NCBI GenBank assembly: GCA_963922205.1
Contig: CAWUHX010000248.1
Location: 62,001 to 126,000 of the forward strand
Length of the DNA: 64,000 nucleotides
Direction of reading: 5' to 3'
Source of the DNA: Romanomermis culicivorax
Taxonomy: Eukaryota > Nematoda > Enoplea > Mermithida > Mermithidae
In this document: positions 36,334 to 46,451 of the stretch, piece by piece
Layout of the letters: every line of letters begins with the position of its first letter
Numbering within the stretch: position 1 is the stretch's first letter
The notes under the pieces: model-generated
The model's input: the letters and a program-made list of their open reading frames with translations, nothing else
What the model was told of the DNA's origin: nothing
The model's database searches: none
Made by a program: the position numbers and the translations under genes

Positions 36334-37226
36334 ATAATGGAGTAGAGGAGCTTCACGAGAACTATGGGGATCACTTTGATCTTCAAGGTGGTTTCCTGTA
36401 TGATCATGTAAACGTTCCTGAGCCCATTTGGGAGTATATTTGGCTCAAGTTTATGCCAAATTGGTTTCATCATTTTGATGCGGAAATAGTAATGGCAGCC
36501 GTGAGATACTTATGTACCGTGGTTTTGCTAAAGTTAGAACAGCAGCAGTTGGGACCAAGACATATTGGTGCAGTGGATGCACAGGCCAAGTCATTTGTTA
36601 CGGAGAGATACTATTCTATCTATTTGCAGGGAGAAGGTAGTACTGCATTCAGGGAAGCGTATGTCAACCGAATGCAGGAACACCAACAAACTGCAGTGGA
36701 TATGGCAGCGAAAAGAAGGTTGTCAGATATGGTTCAAAAATTTTCTGGTAAATTCCAGAAAGCCGAGGGTGAGGAGGGGCAACCCTCCAAGATTCCCATT
36801 TTAACGGAGAGACAACCTAGAGATACATCCAGGTCCAGGAGCCAGCACTCGCGACAATCGTCTCACTCGCAGGGTCGGCACCAGCCTGGAGTATTCAAAT
36901 TACCGTATGCAAATCAACAGAGTCAAGGAAGGTCCAGTACCTCAGCTTCTGGAGTATCTTCCGTAAGTTCCACTCAGGGCTCGTACCAGAGGGGAACTGG
37001 AGGGGGATACGGCCGAGGCTGGGGTCAGGGACAGGGTCAAGGAAGACCATTCAAAATGGTTAATCCGCAACCGTATAGAGGACAGGTGTTGGGCAGACCC
37101 GCTCCTGTGGCCCAACCTCGAGGAGTTTTTGGGGGATTCCTCAGGGGTCGTGGAGCTCGGGGTGGTCCCTACCCTCGCTGTGGTAGCTTCCAATACAGTG
37201 GTTATGGTGGCAGCGGGCAACAATAA
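36300..37226 (+). CDS. C-terminal segment of the 3' accessory protein, Gly/Arg-rich tail
   Basis: Open frame without an ATG at its coding-like beginning, entered from the preceding segment by a one-base shift around 36300. The first ~100 codons are aromatic-rich and look globular (several Trp, Phe and Tyr near 36420-36510). A Ser/Arg/Gln-rich linker follows, ending in a Gly/Arg/Gln-rich tail from about 37000 to the TAA at 37224-37226. Such RG-rich tails commonly bind RNA and condense with nucleocapsids; here this parallels the RG segment after the Gag zinc knuckle. I do not recognise the globular part. Confidence 0.5.
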   Translation, partial: DNRNQIIWALVNNGVEELHENYGDHFDLQGGFLYDHVNVPEPIWEYIWLKFMPNWFHHFDAEIVMAAVRYLCTVVLLKLEQQQLGPRHIGAVDAQAKSFVTERYYSIYLQGEGSTAFREAYVNRMQEHQQTAVDMAAKRRLSDMVQKFSGKFQKAEGEEGQPSKIPILTERQPRDTSRSRSQHSRQSSHSQGRHQPGVFKLPYANQQSQGRSSTSASGVSSVSSTQGSYQRGTGGGYGRGWGQGQGQGRPFKMVNPQPYRGQVLGRPAPVAQPRGVFGGFLRGRGARGGPYPRCGSFQYSGYGGSGQQ

Positions 37227-37945
37227 TTTCATATAGCCCCATACTTTTTGGACCAAAATTAATCATTTCGTACAAATTTTATTTCAAAAAATACAAAAAT
37301 ACAAAAACACAAATAAAATACAAAATACAAAAAATATATTATCTCGTTTTATTGTTGCTTTAAATTTTAAATTTTTTCTCGTTTTCTGGTGCTCAAAAGT
37401 TGCCCGGCGAAATTCGTCTTTCTGTCCATCTTATTTCGGGCGTGTACATAGCCCTCGTATTTTTCTCGTTTCAGGGCCTGAAAAAGATGAAGACGTGAAA
37501 ATTTTATTTGCATTTATAAATTTATTTCGTAAATTTGAAGTATTTTATAGAAAATCTTTTTTACTGAGTAGATTTGTATTGGACGGAGCGACGTGGCAAG
37601 CGGCCGACTGTAGAGGAAGCGCACCTGGGGCACCTCATCACTGAAGCTGTAAAAACCAGTACATGGGAGAAGAGGAACGGCGACGCCCCGGATCTAGGCA
37701 CAGATCGACGTCAGAGTCCAGGCCGAACTACGTTCTTGATCATTTCCGGTAGCCTGAAAAGGAGTGCCCTGCCGAATGGATTGGTGAAGGTCGCCGTCAC
37801 CTGAAGGACCTGGTAGGGGCTGGATCACATTTTGGAGGGGGTAGCCCCAAAAATTTGTTTTCCGAGGGGAAAACTGTTATGCAGTCCGGGCCTCAGTATG
37901 AGACTCAGGCTGCAGAAAGGTTTTCACCTCCCGTTGGTCGGTTTT
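37227..37945 (+). other. 3' untranslated part of the retrotransposon
   Basis: No credible gene. Starts with an A-rich stretch of ACAAAAT-like units (~37285-37340) including AATAAA at 37312-37317, a possible polyadenylation signal. A 76-codon frame near 37574 starts with TTG only and is not credible. Two short hairpins lie at 37830-37874. Confidence 0.6.
37830..37874 (+). other. Two adjacent short hairpins upstream of the polypurine tract
   Basis: TTTTGG...GGGG pairs with CCCC...AAAA around 37830-37852, and GTTTTCC pairs with GGAAAAC (37857-37874, GAGG loop). Their position near the 3' end of the genomic RNA would suit packaging or polyadenylation control, but that is inference. Confidence 0.4.
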
Positions 37946-37958
37946 GAGGGCTGAGGGA
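37946..37958 (+). other. Putative polypurine tract
   Basis: GAGGGCTGAGGGA directly abuts the 3' LTR. It is purine-rich apart from one CT. Position and composition fit the plus-strand priming site. Confidence 0.6.
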
Positions 37959-38440
37959 TGTTGAGGTGGTCTCAGGTGCACGTGTTCAGCTTCCGGCGTC
38001 GGTGCGCAGGTGGCTGGACGCGACGGAAAGTGGCGAAAAAAGAATGATATATTTGCATAGATGTATGCTGCCACTGTTTCCCGGTTTTTCTGTTTGTTGG
38101 TCAGTGTTAAAAAAGACTTGCTTTATGGAGCGTCGCCACCATCGCCTTTATTATAATATTTTTGTTTATTATTTTTTATTGGCGTCGCCCATCCTCACCC
38201 AATACATTTTGGACCTGTAAGAGTATTGTTTTGTGAGCGTAGAGGTTGGAGTTTATAAGAGTAGGATTGGAGACTTGGGTAGGATCTCCTGAGGTACATG
38301 CCAAGGTGTTCTGCCTGAGGTTTAGTGAAAGTTCTGGCGAGTATCTGGTGAAATGTCTGGGAGAGTTTTGTTGTTGTTGTTGTTGTTGTTAGCCTGTGGT
38401 CAGAACTGTTGCATAGTGTTGACCCCACAGCTGCCTAACA
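37959..38440 (+). repeat. 3' LTR
   Basis: 482 bp, begins TGTTGAGG and ends CCTAACA. It aligns end to end with the 5' LTR, with about 15 substitutions, an ~8-bp length difference near 38010 and one extra TTG unit near 38370-38390. Confidence 0.93.
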
Positions 38441-38444
38441 ACTT
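38441..38444 (+). repeat. Target-site duplication ACTT, right copy
   Basis: Matches 24395-24398; followed by satellite 'tggtcttctactc'. Confidence 0.9.
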
Positions 38445-41400
38445 TGGTCTTCTACTCTTTTTGACATGTAGGATGCTTGCCAGATCCTGCTGTGTGTGTA
38501 TTATACCATAAATCGAGGAGATAGATTAAGAAAATCATGTGTAATCTGATTCTTGACGTTTTTCTGGTCTATATTGAATATGAGCTGATTCTGCAGCATA
38601 TTCTGGCAGAAAACAATTGCCAGTAAGATCTGATTGCAGACAGTTTGATTGGTGATAGCAGAGTCAGTTTTGAAGATCAAACTGATATTTTACATCATTA
38701 GACCTAGAATTTTATGGGCTTTGATTGATGGAGTTAATATTTTTTGATGGCTTTTCATTTCAGGTTATCTGATACCTAGTGAAACACCAAGATGCACTTT
38801 TCTGTGTTCATGATACCTGAATATTGCTTTTGACAATTGAATATGAAATCAAAAGTATGTGGGGTAGATTTTATGGTGGGAACCGAAAAGGGGATCAGAT
38901 TTGAGCCATCTTCGATAGGTTTTCCACAATTTGCATGCACCAGGGTGGCTCACTCACTTTGGTCTTCTAATCTTTTTGACATAAAGGATGCATGCCAGAT
39001 CATGCTGTGTGTGTATTATACCACTAAATCGAGAAGGTAGATTAAGTAAATCGTGTCTAATCTGATTCTTGACTTTTTTCTGGTTCATATTGAATTTGAG
39101 CTGATTTGGCAGCATATACTGGCAGAAAACCATTGCCAGTAAGATCTGATTGCAGACAGTTTGATTGGTGATAGCAGAGTCAGTTTTGAAGATCAAACTA
39201 ATATTTTACATCATTAGACCTAGAATTTTATTGGCTTTCGAATGAGGTATTATCCGTAGAAATTGCTCAAACATTGACAGAATTGGTTGCTTTTGATTTC
39301 AAGTGGTCTAATACCTAATGAAACACCAAGATGCACTTTTCTGTATTCATGATACCTAAACTTTGCTTTTGACAATGGAATATGAAATCAAAAGTATGTA
39401 GGGTAGTTTTTATCGGGGAAACCGAAAATGAAATCAGATTTGAGCCATTTTCGATAAAGTTTCCACAATTTGCATGCAACAGAGTGGCTCACTCACTTTG
39501 GTCTTCTACTCACTTTGACATGTAGGATGCTTGCCAGATCAGGCTGTGTGTTCTATACCACTAAATTGAGTAGGTAGATTAAGAAAATCCTGTGTAATCT
39601 GATTCTCGACTTTTTTCTGGTCTATATTGAATATGAGCTGATTCGGCAGCATATTCTGGCAGAAAACAATTGCCAGTCAGATCTGATTGCAGACAGTTTG
39701 ATTGGTGATAGCAGAGTCAGTTTTGAAGATCAAACTGATATTTTACATCATTTGACCTAGAATTTTATGGGTTTTCATTGATAGAGTTAATTTTTTTTGG
39801 TGGCCTTTCATTTAAGGTAATCTGATACCTAGTGAAACACCAAGATGCACTTTTCTGTGTTCTGATACCCAAACTTTGCTTTTGACGATCCAATATGAAA
39901 TCAAAAGTATGTAGGGTAGTTTTTATTGTGAAAACGGATAATGAAATCAGATTTGAGCCATCTTCGATAAGTTTTTCACAATTTGCATGCAACAGGGTGG
40001 CTCACTCACTTTAGTCTTCTACTCACTTTGACATGTAGGATGCTTGCCAGATCTTGCTGTGTGTGTATTATACCATAAATCGTGGAGATAGATTAAGAAA
40101 ATCGTGTGTAATCTGATTCTTGACGTTTTTCTGGTCTATATTGTATATGAGCTGATTCGGCAGCATATTCTGGCAGATAACAATTGTCAGCAAAATCTGA
40201 TTGCAGACAATTTGATCGGTGATAGCAGAGTCAGTTTTAAAGATCAAACTGATATTTTACATCATTAGATCTAGAATTTTATGGGCTTTCATTGATAGAG
40301 TTAATATTTTTTTGTGGCTTTTCATTTCAGGCAATCTGATACCTAGTGAAACACTCAGATGCACTTTTCTGTGTTCGTGATACCTAAATATTGCTTTTGA
40401 CGATCGAATATGAAATCAAAAGTATGTAGGGTAGATTTTATGGTGGGAACCGAAAAGGAAATCAGATTTGAGCCATCTTCGATAGGTTTTCCACAATTTG
40501 CATGCACCAGGGTGGCTCACTCACTTTGGTCTTCTACTCTTTTTGACATGTAGGATGCTTGCCAGATCTTGCTGTGTCTGTATTATACCATAAATCGAGG
40601 AGATAGATTAAGAAAATCGTGTGTAATCTGATTCTTGACGTTTTTCTGGTCTATATTGAATATGAGCTGATTCTGCAGCATATTCTGGCAGAAAACAATT
40701 GCCAGTAAGATCTGATTGCAGACAGTTTGATTGGTGATAGCGGAGTCAGTTTGGAAGATCAAACTGATATTTTACATCATTAGACCTAGAATTTTATGGG
40801 CTTTTATTGATGGAGTTAATATTTTTTGATGGCTTTTCATTTCAGGTAATCTGATACCTAGTGAAACACCAAGATGCACTTTTCTGTGTTCATGATACCT
40901 GAATATTGCTTTTGACAATTGAATATGAAATCAAAAGTATGTGGGGTAGATTTTATGGTGGGAACCGAAAAGGAAATCAGATTTGAGCCATCTTCGATAG
41001 GTTTTCCACAATTTGCATGCACCAGGGTGGCTCACTCACTTTGGTCTTCTACTCTTTTTGACATGTAGGATGCTTGACAGATCATGCTGTGTGTGTATTA
41101 TACCACTAAATCGAGAAGGTAGATTAAGTAAATCATGTCCAATCTGATTCTTGACTTTTTTCTGGTTCATATTGAATTTGAGCTGATTTGGCAGCATATA
41201 CTGGCAGAAAACCATTGCCAGTAAGATCTGATTGCAGACAGTTTGATTGGTGATAGCAGAGTCAGTTTAGAAGATCAAACTAATATTTTACATCATTAGA
41301 CCTAGAATTTTATTGGCTTTCGAATGAGGTATTATCTGTAGAAATTGCTCAAACATTGACAGAATTGGTTGCTCTTGATTTCAAGTGGTCTAATACCTAA

Positions 41401-41593
41401 TGAAACACCAAGATGCACTTTTCTGTGTTCATGATACCTAAACTTTGCTTTTGACGATGGAATATGAAATCAAAAGTATGTAGGGTAGTTTTCATCGTGA
41501 AAACTGAAGATGAAATCAGATTTGAGCCATCTTCGATAAGTTTTCCACAATTTGCATGCAACAGGGTGGCTCACTCACTTTGGTCTTCTACTC
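38441..41593 (+). repeat. Satellite array continued, plus orientation, about 6 monomers
   Basis: Resumes exactly at the satellite position interrupted by the retrotransposon and runs in the same orientation. It includes two variant-linker monomers (near 39220 and 41310). It ends abruptly at 'ggtcttctactc' where orientation flips. Confidence 0.95.
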
Positions 41594-41594
41594 G
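41593..41594. other. Satellite inversion junction
   Basis: Plus-orientation satellite stops after 'tggtcttctactc' and the next base begins minus-orientation satellite 'gcaaagtttaggtatcatg', at a different point of the monomer. No spacer and at most ~2 bp of possible microhomology (tc). Confidence 0.9.
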
Positions 41595-43682
41595 CAAAGT
41601 TTAGGTATCATGAACACAGAAAAGTGCATCTTGGTGTTTCACTAGGTATCAGATTACCATGAATGCAACGCCACCAGAAAATATCAACTCTTTCAATGAA
41701 AGCCCATAAAATTCTAGGTCTAATGATGTAAAATATCAGTTTGATCTTCAAAACTGACTCTGCTATCACCAATCAAACTGTCTGCAGTCAGATCTTACTG
41801 ACAATGGTTTTCCACCAGAATATGCTGCTGAATCAGCTCAAATTCATTATAGACCAGAAAAATTTCAAGAACCAGATTAGACACGATTTTTTTAATCTAC
41901 CATCTCGATTTAGTGGTATAATACACACACAGCATCTGGCAAGCATCCTTCATGTCAAAGTGAGTAGAAGACCAAAGTGAGTGAGCCACCCTGTTGCATG
42001 CAAATTGTGGAAAACCTATCGAAGAGGGCTCAAATCTGATTTCATTTTCAGTTTCCAAAATAAAAACTACCCTACATACTTTTGATTTCATATTCGATCC
42101 TCAAAAGCAAAGTTTAGGGATCATGAACACAGAAAAGTGCATTTTGGTGTTTCACTAGGTATCAGATTACCTTAAATGCAAAGCCACCAGAAAATATTAA
42201 CTCTATCAATAAAAGCCCATAAAATTCTAGGTCTAATGATGTAGAATATCAGTTTGATCTTCAAAACTGACTGCTATCACCAATCAAACTGTCTGCAATC
42301 AGACCTTACTGACAATGGTTTTCCGCCAGAATATGCTGCTGAATCTGCTCAAATTCACTATAGACCAGAAAAGTATCAAGAACCAGATTAGACACGATTT
42401 TTTTAATCTACCATCTCGATTTAGTGGTATAATACACACACAGCATGATCTGGCAAGCATCCTACATGTCAAAAAGAGTAGAAGACCAAAGTGAGTGAGC
42501 CACCCTGTTGCATGCAAATTGTGGAAAACTTATCGAAGATGGCTCAAATCTGATTTCATTTTCAGTTTCCACGATAAAAACTACCCTACATACTTTTGAT
42601 TTCATATTCGATCCTCAAAAGCAAAGTTTAGGTATCATGAACACAGAAAAGTGCATTTTGGTGTTTCACTAGGTATCAGATTACCATGAATGCAAAGCCA
42701 CCAGAAAATATCAACTCTATCAATGAAAGCCCATAAAATTCTAGGTCTAATGATGTGAAATATCAGTTTGATCTTCAAAACTGACTTTGCTATCACCAAT
42801 CAAACTGTCTGCAATCAGATCTTACTGACAATGGTTTTCTGCCAGAATATGCTGCTGAATCAGCTCAAATTCACTATAGACCAGAAAAATATCAAGAACC
42901 AGATTAGACACGATTTTTTTATCTACCATCTCAATTTAGTGGTGTAATACACAAGCAGCATGATCTGGCAAGCATCCTACATGTCAAGAAGAGTAGAAGA
43001 CCAAAGTGAGTGAGCCACCCTCTTGCATGAAAATTGTGGAAAACATATCGAAGATGGCTCAAATCTGATTTCATTTTCAGTTTCCACGATAAAAACTACC
43101 CTACATACTTTTGATTTCATATTCGATTGTCAAAAGCAAAGTTTAGGTATCATGAACACAGAAAAGTGCATTTTGGTGTTTCACTAGGTATCAGATTACC
43201 TTAAATGAAAAGCCACCAAAAAAAATTAACTCTATCAATGAAAACCCATAATGTTCTAGGTCTAATGATGTAAAATATCAGTTTGATCTTTTAAGCTGAC
43301 TCTGCTATCACCGATCATACTGTCTGCAATCAGATCTTACTGGCTATTGTTTTCTGCCAGAATATGCTGACGAATCAGCTCAAAATCAATATAGACCATA
43401 AAAAAGTCAAGAATCAGATTAGACACGATTTTTTTAATCTACCATCTCGATTTAGTGGTATAATACACACACACAGCATGATCTGGCAAGCATCCTACAT
43501 GTCAAAAAGAGTAGAAGACCAAAGTGAGTGAGCCACCCTGTTGCATGCAAATTGTGGAAAACTTATTGAAGATGGCTCAAATCTGATAAAAGTACCCTAC
43601 ATACTTATGATTTCATATTCAATCGTCAAAAGCAAAGTTTAGGTATCATGAACACAGAAAAGTGCATTTTGGTGTTTTACTA
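41594..43682 (-). repeat. Satellite array, minus orientation, about 4 monomers
   Basis: The same ~517-bp monomer reverse-complemented; 'tatcatgaacacagaaaagtg' recurs at about 41606, 42119, 42635 and 43148. Interrupted at 43683 by the DNA transposon. These monomers are more uniform in the linker than those of the plus array. Confidence 0.95.
43681..43682. repeat. TA target-site duplication, left copy
   Basis: Satellite 'gttttacTA' precedes the CACTG end. With the right copy at 56384-56385, removing the element restores 'ttttactaggtatcag', found intact elsewhere in the array (for example near 59977). Confidence 0.85.
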
Positions 43683-43718
43683 CACTGTAAAAAAAAATTG
43701 TAGGATTAACGCAACTTT
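43683..43718 (+). repeat. Left terminal inverted repeat
   Basis: CACTGT-A9-TTGTAGGATTAACGCAACTTT; pairs with 56348-56383 with mismatches only at bases 20 and 29. Confidence 0.92.
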
Positions 43719-43920
43719 GTTGAGTGAAAATGGTTGCCTCAACATTTTCACGTTGAAAGAACTCAACTTTGTTGCGTTAATCCAACGCAAATATTGCATG
43801 ACTTGAACGTAACAAAGTTAAGTAGCCATTTGTGCAAAAGTTGCGTAGGATTTACTCAAATTCTGCTATTGTGATGATTTTGCAAAAGTTACGTAGGTTC
43901 AACGTAACTTATGTTTATTC
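43700..43920 (+). promoter_or_regulatory. Left subterminal motif cluster
   Basis: Repeated variants in both orientations of an AACGCAACTTTG / CAAAGTTGCGTT core, together with GTTACGTAGG and AACGTAAC. In CACTA elements such subterminal repeats are transposase-binding sites; that role is inferred here. Confidence 0.6.
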
Positions 43921-45207
43921 TTAAAATCAAAAAATCGATAACAACCAAACATTTAAGAGATCACATCAATAAAATTTTCAAAGACATACATTATAAAACA
44001 TGAGATAACAAAACAGTTATAATTAATCACAAGTCTAGAATTTTAATCAAAGAGTTTACGCGCCTGGATATTTTCGAGTTATGATTGTCTGACCAACCTG
44101 CTTGAACAATGGCACGTTGGCAGAATTCCAACATATAAGGTGCACAAAATTGAAGATTCAAAATATAGTGGTACACAAAAACATACATAATGGCCTCTTC
44201 GAACGTGCGCAAATTGTCTTGTACTATTTCATTTTCGGCAAGAATAAAAAATCGTGGCTTATCGCTGTTTATCACTGCAATTGTCGCACCATTCATTGGA
44301 TCTGACGTCCGCAATGCAGCAGTTGATGTACCATCCTGAAATTTTGATGATAATTAGCTGTTGTTATCATGCAATGAATAGGATGTTATACCTCGAATAT
44401 TCTGCTGAATTGAGATATTTTCTCGCCCAATAAAATCGAAATTGATATTAAAGCTTTGCCACGACTGAAGCTAGTTGGATTTTCAGTATCCAACAAATTA
44501 AAATATTGCTGAAAAACAGGAAAAAAGATTGTAGGTGTAACATATTGGTTTACAAGTAATGCAGTGTCCTCACTTCTAAGGATGAGCCATTTTCATTATG
44601 ACTACTACGAACTTTCTCAAATCGTTTAATTATCCTGGTGCTAATTGCATCAAGTCTTTGATACCACTGGAACTCAATGTTAACTGTCATTAGCAAGTGG
44701 AATTCGTCTAACGCCTGAAACATACATCAAGAGATTATTTGAAGGAAATTGAGTGACAAATTTTGTTTAATGCAAGCATAATTACAAGTAAGGTAATTAA
44801 ATATAGCTGAAAAAATGCTAGGGGAGCATTTTAATGAGCAAAATCAAAACTGATATAACTTTTGATTAGACACATCAGTATAACTACTTACAACAGATGA
44901 AAGTTTCAAGGCTGGCCATAAGCTCATAATTTCATGGACTAGTAATGCCCGTTGTTGCTCATTATCTTGATCAACTATTGGTTCTGTGATATCATGGCGG
45001 CGCAATGTAAATGTGAGATTCATTAGATGACGAATTTTTGCAATATCGGGATTTGTATGGCACTCTTGGAAAGGTAGAAATAAGTTATGAGTAGTAATTG
45101 TACTAGTGATCCTGTAGGGACAGTTTTTTTGGGATGGGGACAGGGTGGGGACATGTTTTTCCTCATTCTCTTGGGGAGCAGGATGGGAAGATAGATATAC
45201 TATAGAG

Positions 45208-45360
45208 CACGGATGTGCTCAGGATTTTTTCATGGGGGGGGGGGCAGACTAGATTTTTTTACTAAATAGCCCCAGAAAATGTCAATCTTACGCCGATATA
45301 CTGTGTGCATACTGCCTCAATGGGGGGGGGGGGGTGGCCGCCCCCATGTGCACAGCCCTG
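45208..45360. mobile_element. hAT-like MITE, 153 bp, nested
   Basis: Ends CACGGATGTGC and GCACAGCCCTG (imperfect 11-bp TIR) and is flanked by perfect 8-bp duplications CTATAGAG at 45200-45207 and 45361-45368. Contains G-runs; no coding capacity. Confidence 0.85.
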
Positions 45361-45391
45361 CTATAGAGTATAGGCACATATAATACACATA

Positions 45392-45575
45392 AAGGCCTGT
45401 AGGCAGGGAGGTTGGGAGGGGGGGGCAGGCCATGGCCCCCCCAAAATGTTTGACCTCTGGTTTTTTTCCAAGTCAAGTCAGAAAAAAGAAAGTCAAGTCA
45501 GAAATGCCAATTTTATTGTAATTTGTATGAAAAAATGTGTGGCCCCCCTAAAAAAAATTTTCTGGCTACAGGCTT
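45392..45575. mobile_element. Degenerate MITE-like element, ~184 bp, nested
   Basis: Inverted ends sharing GCCTGTAG-(G/C)-CAG; flanking octamers TACACATA and TACATACA agree at 6 of 8 positions. Contains a G-run followed by a C-run near each end and a small 'aagtcaagtcagaaa' direct repeat. Boundaries approximate. Confidence 0.5.
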
Positions 45576-45699
45576 GTACATACACAGGCATCATTACCAG
45601 AGTACCATTCATTAGTTGATTAACAATGTCTTCTTCCTCTATCAAAAAATTGCAGTCGACATTACTATAAACATATCAGCTGACATTACTAGAACTCCA

Positions 45700-45875
45700 T
45701 TCATTGGCCCCCTATATCTCACCCCCAGACATAGACAAATGAAGAATAGTCCTGCTAAACAGGGCATCAGAGTGGACATTACTAGAACTCTATCCATCCC
45801 ATCCATGGTCTGGCCCCCTATATCTCACCCCCAGTTAAGGACAAATGAAGAATAATCATGCCAAACAGGGCAGAT
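45700..45875 (+). repeat. Duplicated ~110-bp module, third copy at ~51705-51775
   Basis: 'cccctatatctcaccccc' followed by 'gacaaatgaagaatagtc' and 'aacagggca' occurs at about 45713-45774 and 45818-45872, and again at about 51711-51775 far upstream in the same transposon. It is a dispersed non-coding repeat of unknown origin. Confidence 0.7.
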
Positions 45876-46451
45876 CAAGAGATCAAGATTATCATATACT
45901 CAGGCTCATGTATCTCTGTGTGATGAGTAACTTACACTCTTGTTTTATGGCATCTCTGTGTCTCACGCAGGATTCCTTGTCCTCACCAGGTGGATAATGG
46001 TTGGGCCGGAAATTTACTTCGCCTTTTCTAGCTTTCACAACATTTTTGTTCGGCGATATTCCAACTGGATTGACACAGGTTCGAATTTGTTTTCTAGCAC
46101 TGCTATTCACCTTAAAAGAATCAAGTAAAGTATCTAAGATTTATCACTGACACATATACACACATACATAAACACTTTCCACATGTTGCCTCTTTAAACT
46201 TCGACGCATATTATTCATTTTGTCTTGCAGAGACATCAGCCATGGCTCCCAACCTTTTTGAACTTTATCATTCTTGAGTATCGGGTATTTCAAAATTAGT
46301 TCTTCTGCAACTTGTTCTAATTGCTTTTCTAGAAAAGAGAGGATTGGTGAGCTACACATCAATGATTATAACTTTGGAATGATGACCCTCAGTGCAATAT
46401 AATTAACTATTATGGAATACGAGAAGACCACTTGAAAAAAATCATCATGAC

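Larger units (their letters stand above)
24399..38440 (+). mobile_element. Ty3/Gypsy LTR retrotransposon, 14.0 kb, with an extra 3' coding region
   Basis: The element is bounded by direct LTRs of 475 and 482 bp that start TGTT and end AACA, flanked by ACTT target duplications in satellite DNA. Internal order is 5' gag frame, UAG, gag-protease-RT-RNase H-integrase, a ~1.3-kb spacer, a ~4.3-kb extra coding block, a 3' untranslated stretch, a purine-rich tract and the LTR. Integrase lying after RNase H places it in Ty3/Gypsy rather than Copia. The length is large for the family mainly because of the ~5.6 kb between integrase and polypurine tract. The LTRs differ at about 15 positions plus two length changes (counted by eye, ~3%), so the insertion is not brand new. 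No env-like signal peptide or membrane anchor was recognised. Confidence 0.95.
45069..45934. mobile_element. 866-bp insertion with 8-bp duplication inside a coding exon
   Basis: The octamer CACTCTTG occurs at 45061-45068 and 45935-45942. Deleting the interval and one octamer joins the flanking minus-strand coding sequence in frame. An 8-bp duplication suits a hAT-like nonautonomous element. Its ends show only a weak inverted match (TAAGTTA), so classification is uncertain. It contains two smaller MITE-like elements and duplicated modules. Confidence 0.7.

Noticed and set aside
32908-37226. Envelope gene in the 3' region of the retrotransposon
   Set aside because: No signal peptide, membrane anchor or cysteine-rich ectodomain was seen; the short hydrophobic run near 33650 belongs to the exo III helix.
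37574-37804. 76-codon frame before the 3' LTR
   Set aside because: No ATG start and no recognisable features; lies in the 3' untranslated region.
45061-45942. Functional intron in the companion gene
   Set aside because: Using the GTAAGT donor and the downstream AG yields an in-frame TAG, and the 8-bp flanking duplication points to a transposon insertion instead.
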